From Acephala macrosclerotiorum (Eukaryota > Ascomycota > Leotiomycetes > Helotiales > Mollisiaceae), in contig MU119228.1 of assembly GCA_014904845.1 (NCBI GenBank), positions 248,001-312,000 of the forward strand: DNA of 64,000 bases, written 5' to 3'. A program made the position numbers and the translations under genes. Of the stretch, positions 11,822 through 24,042 are shown in pieces. The notes beneath the pieces are model-generated. The model saw only the letters and a list, made by a program, of their open reading frames with translations, was not told the DNA's origin and ran no database searches. Each line of letters starts with the position of its first letter. The stretch's first letter is position 1.

Positions 11822-12764
11822 ATGCCAGGCCTCATTCAAGAATCGCTGTACAAGCACATCACGATCAAGGAGCTTGCTCCCACTTTCGTGGCTGAGATTG
11901 GAGGAGTCGACTTCTCAAGACCTGTTGAGCCGGAAGTCTTTCAGGAGATTAAAGATGCTTTAGCTAAAGTACTTTCTTTGACTGATCTTTGAGAACCAAC
12001 TTGGATGATGCGGGGAATGTGATTCCAATAGATAATCCTAGGACCCATTACAACAAAGTGAGCATCTCTTCCTCATCAACCCAGCCTGAAAATAAATCCG
12101 ATACTGACCCCCACTCTAGGGAAACGGACTCTGGCATGTAGACTCCTCCTTCCAACCCCGTCGAGCTTCCTACTCTCTCCTCCTCGCCCACACCCTCCCA
12201 CCCCCCGGCACCGGCGGCTCAACCATGTTCGCCGACACCCGTACCGCATACGAAAACCTCCCCCAAGACCTAAAAACCCAGCTTGAAGAAAACGACTACA
12301 TCTGCGCACACTCCCTCTTTCATTCCCGCAAGATGGGCTCTCCTGAATATTTTAAAGATCTCAATCCCTTAGACTACAAAATGACCCAACATAAACTCCT
12401 ACAAAAGCACGAACCCAGCGGACGAAAGAATCTCTACATAGCACGACATGCACATCATATTGAAGAAATTTCTCCTGAAAAATCGGATGAGTTGCTTGAT
12501 GAATTGATTGGGTTTGCGACGCAAGGGAAGTTTGTGTGTGAGGTAGAGTGGGAGCAAAAGGGTGATTTGATCATTTGGGATAATACGTGTGTGATGCATC
12601 GATCTACAGGTGGGAGTTTTGAGGGAGTTCATATGAGGGATATGAGAAGGACTACTGTGCATGATGGGAGCTCGACTGCTTGGGGTTTAAATGATGTTGG
12701 GGATAGGCAGTTAGGGTTTGTGGATCCGGTTGTGGCGAAGGCGGTGGATACGAAGGCTCGATGA
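11822..12764 (+). pseudogene. TauD/TfdA-family 2-oxoglutarate dioxygenase with internal deletion
   Basis: The N-terminal block is 11822-11968 (ELAPTFVAEIGGVDFSRP ... DALAK). The C-terminal part, 12120-12764, holds the iron ligands HxD in GLWHVDSSF, the distal His in CVMHRSTGGSFEG and the 2-oxoglutarate-binding Arg in MRDMRR. A GTGAGC...TAG intron lies at 12058-12119. Between 11969 and about 12000, where the family normally has around 50 residues from the YGV-FR strand to the FGELDD and LFD segments, there are only about 30 nt in the wrong frame with a stop at 11990. The frame then resumes as NLDDAGNVIPID. I found no splice that repairs this. It is probably a pseudogene or a grossly altered allele. 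Confidence 0.65.
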
Positions 12765-13047
12765 GAGCACGGATGTGACAGATGAATGGGCCAACGACCA
12801 CGGCAATGGAGATGGTCACTTGGTGAAAATTGGCAGCAGTGACAGGGCACTACGAATCTGAAGATGTGTTCTAAGTACTTTCATGCATTCATGTAGAGTT
12901 GTCTACCTGTTCTATTCTGCAATCTTGCCCCCTTCGTTACATCAACCTCGAGGAGTCACACTGTCACCATATAATCCAAACCATACCACGCCAGCCCGTC
13001 TAAGCCTTCTCGAGCGCTCTGCCAACACTGGGAGATTGAAAATTCTA

Positions 13048-15019
13048 CTACTGGGTTCGTTGAAGTGCGGCGTATCTGGGAATCTTCTTGAGGAGTTCTT
13101 CAAGGATTGGACGGCGAGCTGCAGCCACAGTAAGTGCATCAGACAATCCGCCCCAGTTCTCATAGAACTCAGTGTAGTGATTTCCATCCTCATCATAGCC
13201 ATCTTTATCGTAGCCATCCTCGTCAAAGCCGTCTTCATCGTAGAAGGAAAGGAAAAGATCTTCTCCGATACCAGGGCCTTCTGGTACTTCTAGGTCTCGC
13301 CATCCTCCTGATAAGGGTTTCTTCATATCCTCGTCCCACTTTTCGTTAATTTCATCGACAGACTTGTCGCAGAACTGGCAAGCAATTGAATGCCGTGGGT
13401 TTGCTTGCCATTGAGCGGATACCTCGCCAACTGTGTCAGAAGGATTCAGAGGCCACGAGGCTGAGCTCGATGCCCCAGAGGTCATAAAACATTCAAGACG
13501 TTTGATGGCAGAATCAGGACTGCAATCCCCGCATCTCGCAATAGCAATCTTCATCTTCTTCCATTCTTCTCCAACACGAGTCTTGAACCCCGGGGACCAT
13601 GCTTCATCATCGCCCTTGAAGTCCGGGAGGATTCTCCAATGCTCGTCAACTGCATGAATTGCCCTCAGTTCTCCCCAAGCATGAAAGGTTTCCAGTCTCA
13701 GAATTGTTCTTAGCCTTGAAAAAAGGCTCCGAACGCTGCCGAACCATAGACCTAGGTTGAACAGGTCAAGAACCCGAAGAGTGGCTGAATGCCGATCCAA
13801 GAACTCAAAGAGTCCTTGCTCACAAACTAGGAGGCCATCAACTCTGAGTTTACGAAGCTTGTGCCACGTATGATCACCGAGAATCCTCCATAATGGCACA
13901 TACCAATCAACCGGGTCATTGTCAGGCTGTCTTTGCCATCCTGATCCGTCGACAGATAGAAACGTAATAGACGCAAACCCAAAGCGGAGTGTTTCAAGAT
14001 TTGGAATTGCCTTTAAAAAACAGTCTAGCCCACTCCAAAACTTGGCATGAGGACTTGAGATAGCTTCAAAGGACAATTGGAGAGTGGTCAAGTATTGTAG
14101 AGGCTTCGCCAGGTTTGCCAAAACCTTCTCGGAACGGGCAAAAAATGTGACCGTCAATGAGTCATGATAAAGGTGCTTGATGCAGAGTGGCGTGCTTTGG
14201 ATAGCGACTAGAAGAGCCATAAAGTCTTTGGGTGCTCTCGCGAAATTCGATGGTCCAATGCCATAGATCCAAGTCTCAACCATAAGCATGCTCCTGAATG
14301 CCGTATCCTAAAGTAAGGTTACTTTATGTGGTAAAAAGAGGAAAAAGATTTGTTTGACTTACTTTCGATGTAATCTCAATCGTATCAAGCGACTTGAGCT
14401 TGGCTAAGAGAGACTTTAACCGCGCAAGATCTCGATAGTTCTGATTGGCATCGTGCCAGCGGACATTCCAGGCCGCATACTCTGTAATTGCCGCGGCCTT
14501 ATCTGCCTCGATGGCCTCTTTTGTGTATTTACTGAAAGTGATAGCTGAGGGTAGGCGATTGTCATTGACCATTTGCCGATACGCCTCGCCAAGCTGGCAT
14601 TGGGCGATGTTTAATCCGAAGAATCCAGTCTCAAAGCGAAGAGTTCTAATGCCGTCCACAAAGTTGGAGTCTCGTTGGGATATCATCTGGAAGCGCTCGA
14701 AGTCCTTCCTATCAACTTTCAAAACGAAGGTCTTGAAGAGTAATCTAGATGCGATACTCCATTGTCTCCACGCCAATCGGACATTCTTCAAGTCGTTCAC
14801 GCTCAAGTACTGGAACACGGCTTCCCAGATTTCGGTAGGAAGCTTCAGTGGCTCGTGTTCCTCAATGTCCTTTGATGCCGGGAACAATGCGGGGGCGAGA
14901 CGCGCTGCAAGTTAACATTAGCTTCTATCGATGGTTCGGCATTTGAGTAGGTCAAATTTACGTGCACGAACAGCTTCCTCACTTGCGCAACGTTTCTTTC
15001 CTCTAGGGTTCTCCATCAT
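13048..15019 (-). CDS. F-box protein, paralogue A
   Basis: Three exons: 15019-14962, 14904-14363 and 14307-13048; about 619 residues. The second exon carries the F-box (LKLPTEIWEAVFQYLSVNDL, then VRLAWRQW) and a basic/aromatic stretch. The third exon holds leucine-rich sequence without clear repeats, and near the C-terminus a run of DEDG units (FDEDGFDEDGYDKDG) before a conserved ending, EELLKKIPRYAAL. F-box proteins recruit substrates to SCF ubiquitin ligases through Skp1; the target is unknown. The closest relative is the neighbouring gene at 15831-17765, with the same exon phases and an identical 542-nt second exon. No lesion is seen. Confidence 0.82.
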
Positions 15020-15191
15020 GTTTGAGATGTTGAAGTTGCGTAGTTGCATGTTGCGCGGGGAATGTTTGCCGAGCAAGGTGCGTTTTGATAGAAGTGTAGA
15101 GCCTCGCCAAATTGGGAAAGACGTCGGATAAATTCCGCGGAAAGCGGTGAATATAACAAAGAAACTGAAAGTGAGCTCTTGCGAGCATAAG

Positions 15192-15420
15192 TATATTTTT
15201 ATTTTTATTTTTATTTTTATTTTTATNNNNNNNNNNNNNNNNNNNNNNNNNNNNNNNNNNNNNNNNNNNNNNNNNNNNNNNNNNNNTATTTTTATTTTTA
15301 TTTTTATTTTTATTTTTATAATAATAATAATTGATTTTTTTATTTGTATAATTAAAAAAGTATACGATCGATAAATATTATCGCGTTATCAATTAATTAT
15401 TATTTTTTAAGTTTTATAAT
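15192..15420. repeat. (ATTTTT)n microsatellite with a 60-base assembly gap, then AT-rich tail
   Basis: A perfect hexanucleotide ATTTTT array occupies both sides of a run of 60 N at 15227-15286. It is followed by ATA repeats and AT-rich sequence to about 15420. The true array length is unknown. An apparent open frame across it is an artefact of the repeat. Confidence 0.9.
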
Positions 15421-15830
15421 AGCAAATTTTAGTATGGCAGTTTTCGAAAATTCGTCGTAAGAGTAATATAAGGCATCTTTGGCGTTTGCAGATCTGGTTT
15501 TGGTGAAGGCGATAAGTATGAAGGGTTAATGCTGAAATTTGGCTGCAAGGAAATTGGAGGCACTATACATATTCATTGTTTGCAATGCTATTCCACTATT
15601 TCAATGTTCCAGTAGACCTAGATCAATGAGCTATAGCTTTTCTGACTTGGTTTGCGATCCCGAATTGAAAGTGTTGTCCAAGGAGCCCAGCAAATATGGT
15701 GCAACCATCCATCGCCCTCAAATAACTACAAACGTCCCTCATAGAGCCGGACTTCTACATATCCATGCAACAGAGCAAAAATATCAAGCACTCCCAACCC
15801 ACATTCACCATTTCACGAGGTAGATGTTGC
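15421..15830. other. Spacer between the F-box paralogues
   Basis: About 400 bp between the microsatellite and the stop of F-box gene B. I see no gene in it. Confidence 0.4.
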
Positions 15831-17765
15831 TCATATCTGGTGCAATGCCGCATATCTCGGAATTTCTTGCAGTAAACCTTCGAGGATCGTTCGCCGAGCC
15901 TTAGCCTCTGACATGGGGTGCGCAACTCCCTGGTAATCCTCATGAATGGTATCAAAGTGTACTCCATTCATGTCGAAGCCATTTCGATCGAAGCCATCCT
16001 CATCGAAGCCATTGGCTAGATAGAAGTCTTCGATTTCGTCTTCTCTAAAGCCCGGAGCGTCGTGAGTATTGAAGTCTTGCCAGTCGCCAAGAGGAACATT
16101 AAGGTCATCCCAATCTGCATCCACGTCCGTAATAGACAAGTAGCAGTTTTCACACAATTCGGAATGCGCTGATGGGTCGAGTACGGGCATCAGTGTTTCT
16201 GTTGGACTTAGAGGCCACGGACTTGGGCTCTTATAAAGCACGAAGGATTCGAGGCGATCGGCGATATCTAATGGAGTGGCAATGTCCATCCGCTTCCCAA
16301 TATCTGCTAAATCATCCCAAGCTCTGATGACGCAGGACTTAAGAGGATCCGACCATGTCTCTGCACTGAGATCCAAAGGCTTGAAAAGGATCCAATGGTC
16401 GCGCGCTGAATGCATAGCTCGTGCAAATCCCCAAATACTCAAGTTCTTCAGGGTCAAGGTATTCTTCATCCCTGTCAAGAGACTTTGAAAACTGCCGGAC
16501 CATAAACCAACGTTGTTGGGCTCGAGTTGTTCCAAGGTGATTTGGTGGCGTGCTAACAAGTCCATCAAACCGCCTTCGCAGAGCAATAGACCATCTAGCC
16601 TGAGCTTTCTCAATCTTTGCCAAGTATGACTGCCAAGAAGCCTCCATAGGGGAGCATACCAGACGTCCTTGACATGTTCGGCCGAGTGTCCCCAAGTAGC
16701 TGCATCTGGAACACCCACTAGAAGAGGGGCAAATCCAAAACGTAAGCTTTCCAAATTAGGGATAGAAGTGAGAAACTGGCCAAGTAGATGCCAGAACTTG
16801 GCATGAGGAGCTTCGCTGGCGTCGAAAGTGAGCCGCAGGGAAATCAAATGGCGCAAAGGAAAGGTGAGTTTCTTCAATACCTGTTCCTCGTGAACGAAAA
16901 AGCTGACTGGTAGACCGTCGTGAGAGAGACTCTTGATTACTAGCGAGCTTGAACGAAGGGCTAGTAGTAGTGTCTTAAATTCCGTGTTAACGCGCTTGGA
17001 GAATTCAGTTTCAGTTCCTTGCAACCAAGCTTCGAGGTTGAGTCTGTTCTTGAACGAAATGTTTTATGAATATGTAAGCCTCTATCCATACTAATACATT
17101 CATTTGTGATCTCACCTTTGTAGATACATCAATTTGCTCCAATGACTTAACTTCGTCCAAGATCATCTTCATCAATGCGACCGATCGATAATCTTGCTTC
17201 GCTCGATGCCAGCGGTCGTTCCACAATGCGTACTCCTTGATTGCTTCTTCTTTCTGACTCTCGAGCTCCTCACTACTGATCCGGTTAGCAGGAAGCGGCT
17301 CATCCCATTGGCGCCCATTGAATGCATGCAGATATGCAAGGCTGAGATTGTACTGCATGTAGTCTATAGGGATTATGTCAGTCTTGAATCTGAGAATTTT
17401 GATACCGGTGGCGAATCTAGCGCAATCGGAGACGATGCTGAAACGCTCGATGTCTTTCCTGTCTGGACGGAAAATGAACGTCTGGAAGAGGTACCTAGAC
17501 GCCATGTCGGCCAACGCCTTGCAGGCCAGTCGGACAGACTGAATGTCCCCGACATTCAGATACATCAAGACATTTGCCCAGAGCTCGGTTGGTAACTTTA
17601 GCATCCTCGCATTATCGCTCTTCGTCGTTAGAGTTGGCCGACTAGGGACGCGACGCGCTGTAGATGATCCGGCTTAGCTGGGAAAATTAGAATTGGAAGG
17701 GAGAACTTACCGTCAAGTGTACCTAGGCTTGCGCCAACGATATTCTTCTTCTGAGTGCATTCCAT
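15831..17765 (-). CDS. F-box protein, paralogue B
   Basis: Exons are 17765-17711, 17657-17116 and 17048-15831; about 604 residues. The F-box begins MLKLPTELWANVLMYLNVGD and continues VRLACKALADMASRYLF. The C-terminal region is leucine rich, with a NGFDEDGFDRNGFD stretch and the ending GLLQEIPRYAAL, parallel to paralogue A. Intron positions and phases match those of A, and the second exons have identical length. The upstream sequences also align (GCGTTTTGA, AGCCTCGCCAAAT and ACGTCGG in the same order), so the duplication included the promoter. Probable SCF substrate adaptor; substrate unknown. Confidence 0.82.
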
Positions 17766-18116
17766 GATGTGTTCAGTGGATGGAAGGTTGAGATTGCGTT
17801 GTTGTGTCGAGTTCAGGCGAAGTTGCTTGGAGGAAGGCGCGTTTTGACAGAAAATATCGAGAGCCTCGCCAAATCAGGAAACGACGTCGGCGCACTCACC
17901 TTCGAACCCACCAGCTAGACAACAGGATGGAAAGCAAAAGTGAACTCCAAGAAATCCATATCCGTAAATCATGTACATTGAAACACGAGTGCGGCCCGCT
18001 TCCTACTCTTCGAATGTCCCTGCCCTGCTGGAACTTTCTAAGACTCCCATTTATTCTGCCGACCTAGCACCGCTTGAGAAAGTCCAACAAAGGCGGGGAT
18101 ATTGAGAATACTTGCT
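17766..18116. promoter_or_regulatory. Promoter region of F-box paralogue B
   Basis: Shares ordered sequence blocks with 15020-15180 upstream of paralogue A, including GCGTTTTGA, GAGCCTCGCCAAAT and GACGTCGG. No gene is seen in it. Confidence 0.5.
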
Positions 18117-20114
18117 TCAACTGGCAATAGAATACAGCACATCGTTGGGAAGATAAAGTGGTATCGAATCCTCCCACATGCTATCAGTAAGAATCTGCTT
18201 ATCCGACCCATCCGCATTCATGATGAAGATCTGACCGTAAGGCTGGAACGTATTATCGTAAGTAGCAGCCTCAGCACGAAAGCCATACATCCCACTAGAC
18301 CACATGATGCGACCATCCACCGTTCACACAGCATGAGCATCGTTTGCACCGCGCGAGGTGAGGACCTGGAGATCAGTACCATCTGGCTTCATGGTGCAGA
18401 CATCGAAGTTTGTCGCATTCATCTTTTAAGTGAATAGTATGTGTTCTCCCTCTGGTGAGAAGTGCGGCAAGTTGTCGGGTTAATCGGTGAGCTCCGTCAC
18501 AGTCTTGTCTGAGATTCATGAGTCGAAGACCAACGACATCGACCTATCCTGTGCTGAAGACATCAAACACATCTTTCAAGTCCGTGTCATTGGAGTTCAT
18601 GGTGACAATAGACGAGTTGCTTCTGAGTGATGGCCAGTCTTCCTTGCAGCGAAAGTTCGGGGAAGACGTCAGTGAAACGGTAGTCCCAATCGGCATCCCA
18701 ACTGTATAACTGTTTCTCCATGGGGCGTATGGTCCATCCCGTCTTCTCGTACACCACGCTCTTCTCATCCGGCGACCATGCTGGTGAGCGAAACGCATCG
18801 CCCGAGACCGTGGTCAAGTTGGAGGTGTAGTAGAGACCCTCGGACCCAACAGGACCTTTGGCGAAGTAGCCAATCGTATTTTGATCCACATATTGTGGAT
18901 GCAAGGCCAACGTATTACCAGAAGTCTCTTTAACACGGTCAGGCCAGTGGCGAAGTCGACTAACACAATTTGGGAGGTGGTGATATTGATATCCTCGGGT
19001 CGGTGTGCATTCCAAGCGAACTCTTGTGAGATCTCGTAGTAGACAATTCGGGTACCATCTGGAGACCCTTTAGGTGACCCTGGTGGGTAGCCTGCCTTTG
19101 TCGCTAGTTGGCGAAAGCCGGTGCCGTCGGGTTTAATGACATAGACAGAGAGCTCTTGAGTATGTTCCCATCCAGTTCCATTACCATGTCCAGTCCTGAG
19201 CAATCTCAGAGTCAGCGTAATCTTTTCGTAGATTTCGGAAGTGGCGCTTCATGTCCCATTTTTACTTCGGCATGCATGAGTGTGGAGATCTCCACATCCC
19301 GAGACGTCACTTACAAGGCGAAAAAAAAAGTTATGGAAGACATTGAGACTTACCAAGTTGGTTTTTCGATCAGAAGCAAATACAAGCCATTGTCCATCGG
19401 GCGACCAGCTTGGTTTCAAATATCCGCCTGGGGTCCATGAAACACCTTTCACCGTGTTTGTGTTGGTGAGGTTAGTTGAGACTCCGGTCGTGAGATTCAT
19501 GACCCAGATGTTGTTCTTATAGCCATTCGCAGTTGACACATAGGCCGCCTTGAAAAGAAGGACAGTCAGTATTCATATTCTCGACTCTGAAAGGGGCCAT
19601 TGATGCTGTTCTAGAACGCCAAGACATACAAAAGCTGGGGTGAGCAGAAATGACAGGCAAGGTTGAAGTGTCCCTTTGAGAAGTTGACTTGCCTGTGTTC
19701 CGTTCGGAGATAGCGCCAATTCATCCTCAAACGACAATGTTGCTAGAATTTTCTCCAATCCGGTCCCGTCTGTTCGAACTCAGTAGAGATCTGAGTTTCC
19801 ATCACCGTTCTGCTCGCTCGTGAAAGTAATCCATTGTCCATCTGTGGAGAATTGTGCGTGATAATCGTACGTAGAGCTGTTCAGCGGCTGGTGTTCGTTG
19901 GTGCCATCGACATTTGCCACGTAGAGTGTTGAAGTCGAAGGGCCGATTCGGTCCATGAGAAACACACCCTTCTACCCGAAGATGGGGCTCGAGGAGAAAG
20001 AGTGTGCGGGTTTGGCACCGTAGGAAAACCTCTCTCCATTTTCTCATAGGGACATCGTGCAGCAAGTATTGGGCTCACTGTGAGCCCTAATAAGGCGACG
20101 AGAGATGAACGCAT
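18117..20114 (-). pseudogene. Secreted TolB/WD40-like beta-propeller protein, decayed
   Basis: Starting at 20114, a signal peptide (MRSSLVALLGLTVSPILAA) is followed by propeller repeats typical of TolB/PD40 proteins: TLYVANVDGTNEH, SWSPDGQWLVFASDR, YVIKPDGTGFRQL, SPDGTRIVYYE, AWSPDEKSVVYE and FIMNADGSDKQIL. The reading frame is broken repeatedly. There is a frame change near 19965, an in-frame TGA between SDLY and VRTDGTG at about 19780, a frame change near 18930, another near 18620 with a TGA at about 18545, and a TGA after DAHAV at about 18320. One intron appears to use a GC donor (about 19692). It encodes no full product now; the intact relatives are secreted proteins of unknown role. Confidence 0.8.
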
Positions 20115-21472
20115 TGTCTTTTCCTGCTCCTCGTTCGAAGTGAAAGGGAAATTGAGTTGAAAAAGATAGAAGTGAAGAGAGTGGTCTAGACCCTTTCTCG
20201 AGAATTCCCTGATGTATATGCAAACTCCCAAAGCAAAAGAAATAGACTCCTACCTTGTGCAAGACCAAGCATCTGGGTGTTCACACCCAATAGCAGACCT
20301 CGAGTGACTTCCATTTCAAAATTCCACATTGATTTGCATCTGCCAAGAAACGGGCCAAGACTACTTAGCAGGGCGGGGCTGTATGGATGTAAGAAGAAAT
20401 ATGCAAGATGTTGTGTTATGGTCCATAGAAGGAAGTTTGCTCGACTTTGTTGGTCCACTTTTGCGACCGAAGAAGGGTTTGGAGACCCTATTGATCTACA
20501 GTCTCTATTAGCTCGAACATTTCTTAGCTCAAATAGGAAGGCGCAGGACTATCCAAGTCAGGTGAAAGCTTGCAGAGGGAGGTCTTACTTAAATTTCGGG
20601 ACCGAGAGCCCGGTTAACGATCGTAGATGCTGGGACTATTTTCCAGCATTTCGGGTGTTCAAAAGTGGTGCATTCAGGAGTAAGCGCATATGCATTCAGA
20701 AATGACTCCATGATAGATGTTTGTAGTAGAAAACTGCATTCGTGCCGGCGGAAGTGAAGGACGTAGTCAGTTTTTTCGCGAAGAGTGAGGTGGGCGGTGA
20801 GAGGGCAATGTGTTTCAGATAATTGGTGCCTGGATCTTGGGGCATAAGAGAACACCATGAATTTGAAGCAAGATTGAGCTACAAAGGCAATGTCCCATTA
20901 CAAGTGAAATTGAGATTTGGAGAATAAAAATATTTATTTTTGAATTGGGAGTAGAAGTGTCGACGATCATTTGACAGTACAATTTCAGGCGTGGAAAGAA
21001 ATGAGTCTTCACCAATACCAGGAACATCCCAAACGACCCAGTCACGGTTCTTGTTAAAAGGCATCGTAAGCCCAAAGTTCCACCGACCTTCCACTTCATC
21101 CTTGCTCTTAGTGCAGCAAGAGAAAATCCGAGTGTCAGAAAGCGGATGCACGTGTGAGAGCAAACTTTACCTCAGTATCTCGTAGACTCCATTTAGTAGG
21201 ACCTATTGGCCCTCGTACATCACTATTTCTGTTTCTTTGAAATCTGGATAGTTAAGAAGGTTCTCCTACCTGATTTCATGGTTGATGAGAAGGTAGCAAG
21301 TTGTGTTCGTGTTCATGGCGTGAAACATGTGATTTTAATACATCAAAAATTTCAACCTGCCCTCGCAAGAGCGTCTGCTGTTAATTTCCTTTTGAGATTC
21401 CAGCTGTAAAAGGAGGGTTCAATGTAACCCTTACAGAGCTCATATTTTGCTACAGATTTCAAGGAGACATGG
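20115..21472. other. Gene-poor region
   Basis: About 1.36 kb without a gene I can support. A 94-codon frame on the minus strand at 20879-21163 contains NKNRDWVVWDVPGIGED, which looks protein-like, but I recognise no family and see no initiation or splice context. Confidence 0.35.
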
Positions 21473-23476
21473 TCAAGTTGATCTCCTCGTGAACACCAGC
21501 ATCAAAGGCGCAACTTCCATAGTGAACACATCTTTCGTCTTCTCTAACAAGTCCTTTCCAGTTTCTCCTAGAGCAAAGGCAATTTCGAACTCGGTGACCA
21601 ATCTCGCGGTGACAATACGAAGTTCCATTAGAGCAAGTTGCTTGCCAATGCACGAGTATGCACCTGCCACATTATCAGCCATATCCAGGGACTTCGAAGA
21701 ATTTAGAGACCAGGTGCGAACCAGATGCGAATGGTATGAAGACTCCTTTGTTGAGAATTAGTTCGGGCTCGTCTCCCCATCTTTCAGGCAAGAACTCTTC
21801 AGCACGCTTGAAACATGACTCCACTGCTTCATGTTAGCTGGTTGCGGAAAGCGCAGGGTAATCTTTGACCTACATCTTCCCATACTCCACGAAGGAGCAG
21901 AGATCGTGACGCCACCTGGGATGAATACATCTCCGACAGTGATTCCTTCGGGAGGAGTCTGTCTCAAGACCCCACTTGGTACAGGGGGATGAAGTCGAAG
22001 TGCTTCGTTGATGACTCCGTTGAGGTACTTTGCATCTTGAAGATCTCGGAGCTCCGTCTCTAAACCTGGTTTGTAGAATGTAGAGAGTTCTTCTCGAAGT
22101 TTTGAGATAATGCGAGGTTCCTTGGCGAGGTGGTAGAGGATGTGGGTCATTGCTGAGGAGGAAGTATCGCTGCCAGCTACAATGACAAGACGAGTATCTC
22201 CCCACAACCACCTCGTAGATTGTTAGCCACAGACCTTCAGATCAGAGATAGATTTATAGTACCTGGGATCGCTGACAACTGGATCTGGATTCTCATTCTC
22301 GGCTTCAATCAACCAAGTCATGATATCCGATTGCTCTGGATTATACTGCACATCGAGTGATCAGCGGTGGAGCAATGTCAGAGGATGGACTCACTTCTTT
22401 CCTAGCCAATATCTGTTTATCACAGAAGCTGATCCAGTGGTCGATTCCAGGAGGCTGAGGTAGCGCCTGGAAGATTGGAATCGCCCATGGAAAGGGCGTC
22501 GCGAGTCCAAGTGGAGCCATGCCATCTTGAAGGGCAGTTAGTCCATGATGCTGTGATATGTCAGTGAATTCAAAAATCACGAGTGGAGTTCTTACTTTCT
22601 TTCCGCTTGCGAGCATGTCAAAAGTCTTGCCAAATGCGATGTCGCCCATAACATCGAATGCATAAAAGTTCATCCACAGAGATGCATCGACAGGTTCTCC
22701 AGAACGTGCTTGAAGTTGCTTGACCAGCTGATCTGCATGTCCAGTTACGCGGCTCTCGTAGTCACGCAAGGCTACATCCTTGAATCAGCCTCGCAATTTT
22801 TCAATTTCATCATCCATTCCTTACCTTTGGAATTGAAAGCTCGATCCCATACCTTTCTTCGCTTTGCATGAATTACAGGATCCCTTTCAAGTTGAAGAGA
22901 CTTCTTCGGAAGTCCAACGACATCGTACCATGCTGTCTTGGTACACTTAGAACCAGGCCCGTATATAAGAGGAACAGCATCCGGGATGATTATGGTGACT
23001 TCATTCGGACCAACTCTGTACTTTGGAGTCAGCATTGTCTGCGTAATATGAGTAGTGCCTAGTCACCTGACGATATTGCCATATTTCTTGTGCAATCTAT
23101 CTGCCTGTAGATAGTTGTCTGACTTCTTGAGTAGTCGAAATACATGAGCAAGCTTCGTAAGTTTTGCACTCAGCGGGCCTGGAAATCCCTTCAATGGATG
23201 GAAGAATACTCGGTAAGTCAGGATGCTCGCTGTCAACGAAACCAAGTACGATAAGACTATTATTGCAGTGAGTTGCGCAGTACTCCAAGTTGCGCTCCAA
23301 GGATCGAATCTGCAAATGACTGCGAAAATCAAAAGAGGGGAAGTGAAGAGGATAACTGCAAGCCGCACTGCTTGAAGGTGATGCTCGCCATGGATGAAGT
23401 ATCCAAGATGTGAGGAAACGCCAAGCAGGGCAGAGAAGCCGATGATTGTTGGAAGAGGGGGTATATTTTTCTCCAT
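21473..23476 (-). CDS. Cytochrome P450 monooxygenase
   Basis: Eight exons: 23476-23067, 23015-22825, 22771-22596, 22550-22395, 22345-22263, 22211-21874, 21823-21722 and 21663-21473; together 548 residues. The N-terminus has three hydrophobic segments, more than the single ER anchor of most P450s, followed by the proline-rich hinge FHPLKGFPGP. The oxygen-binding I-helix reads VAGSDTSSSAM, the K-helix ExxR is NEALRLHPP, and the PERW motif is present. The heme-binding loop is FASGAYSCIGKQLA, where the last intron (GTTCGC donor) interrupts FASG. The long N-terminus recalls P450s related to fungal indole-alkaloid hydroxylases, but the substrate cannot be assigned. Confidence 0.87.
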
Positions 23477-24042
23477 TAGGTCGAAGATGTTAGACCGTGG
23501 CCGATAGCTCTCATCGCCATTTGATATGTTTGTCGGTGAATAAAGGAAGAAGCTCGATGCAGGATTACATCATCACTGCCATCTTGAAACGGCTCTCTGA
23601 CCTCAAGTGCGGCGAAACCTTCCGATTACAAATCGCCTTCACATTTTATCAAACTTGAAGAAAGGAGAACGTGATCTCCATCAAGCAGAGACTTCTCGTC
23701 TTCGTGAAGAAGGATAGACCCGAATGGCTGACGGATGATACGAGTTTTCGCCGCAGACGGTGGAATGACCTCGGCGTTCAGGGGACCATCGCTAAGCTTG
23801 GCCCCTCCCCTAGCAGCAGCTAATTTTAGCGGACAAATCAGTGAGGGAGTTCAGCTTCAGCCACCAGAATTAGCTTCATGAAGAAGACATAGTGGCTGAC
23901 AGAATTTCCTGATTAAGCATGTCTAACATGCACGACGAAAGGAATTAAGACGACGCGGGGTTAATTTAAACGCCTCCTAAGGATAAAGTGTCTACCTCAG
24001 CAACTTTGATCCTATGACTTAGAAGACTTGCAACGTCCGTTA
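23477..24042. promoter_or_regulatory. Divergent promoter region, P450 and SDR
   Basis: About 565 bp between the starts of the leftward P450 gene and the rightward SDR gene. No gene is seen. The shared upstream region could co-regulate the two. Confidence 0.4.

Noticed and set aside
11969..11993. A 25-nt GT-AG segment that might be an intron in the dioxygenase gene
   Set aside because: Too short for a fungal intron, and splicing it leads to a TGA a few codons later.
15147..15374. 75-codon open frame across the microsatellite and the gap
   Set aside because: Produced by the ATTTTT repeat and the N run.
20277..20705. 142-codon plus-strand open frame
   Set aside because: Composition like non-coding DNA and no recognisable motif; overlaps other random frames of similar length.
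20879..21163. Minus-strand frame with a Trp-rich, protein-like stretch
   Set aside because: I could not connect it to any exon or family, so it is only mentioned under the gene-poor region.
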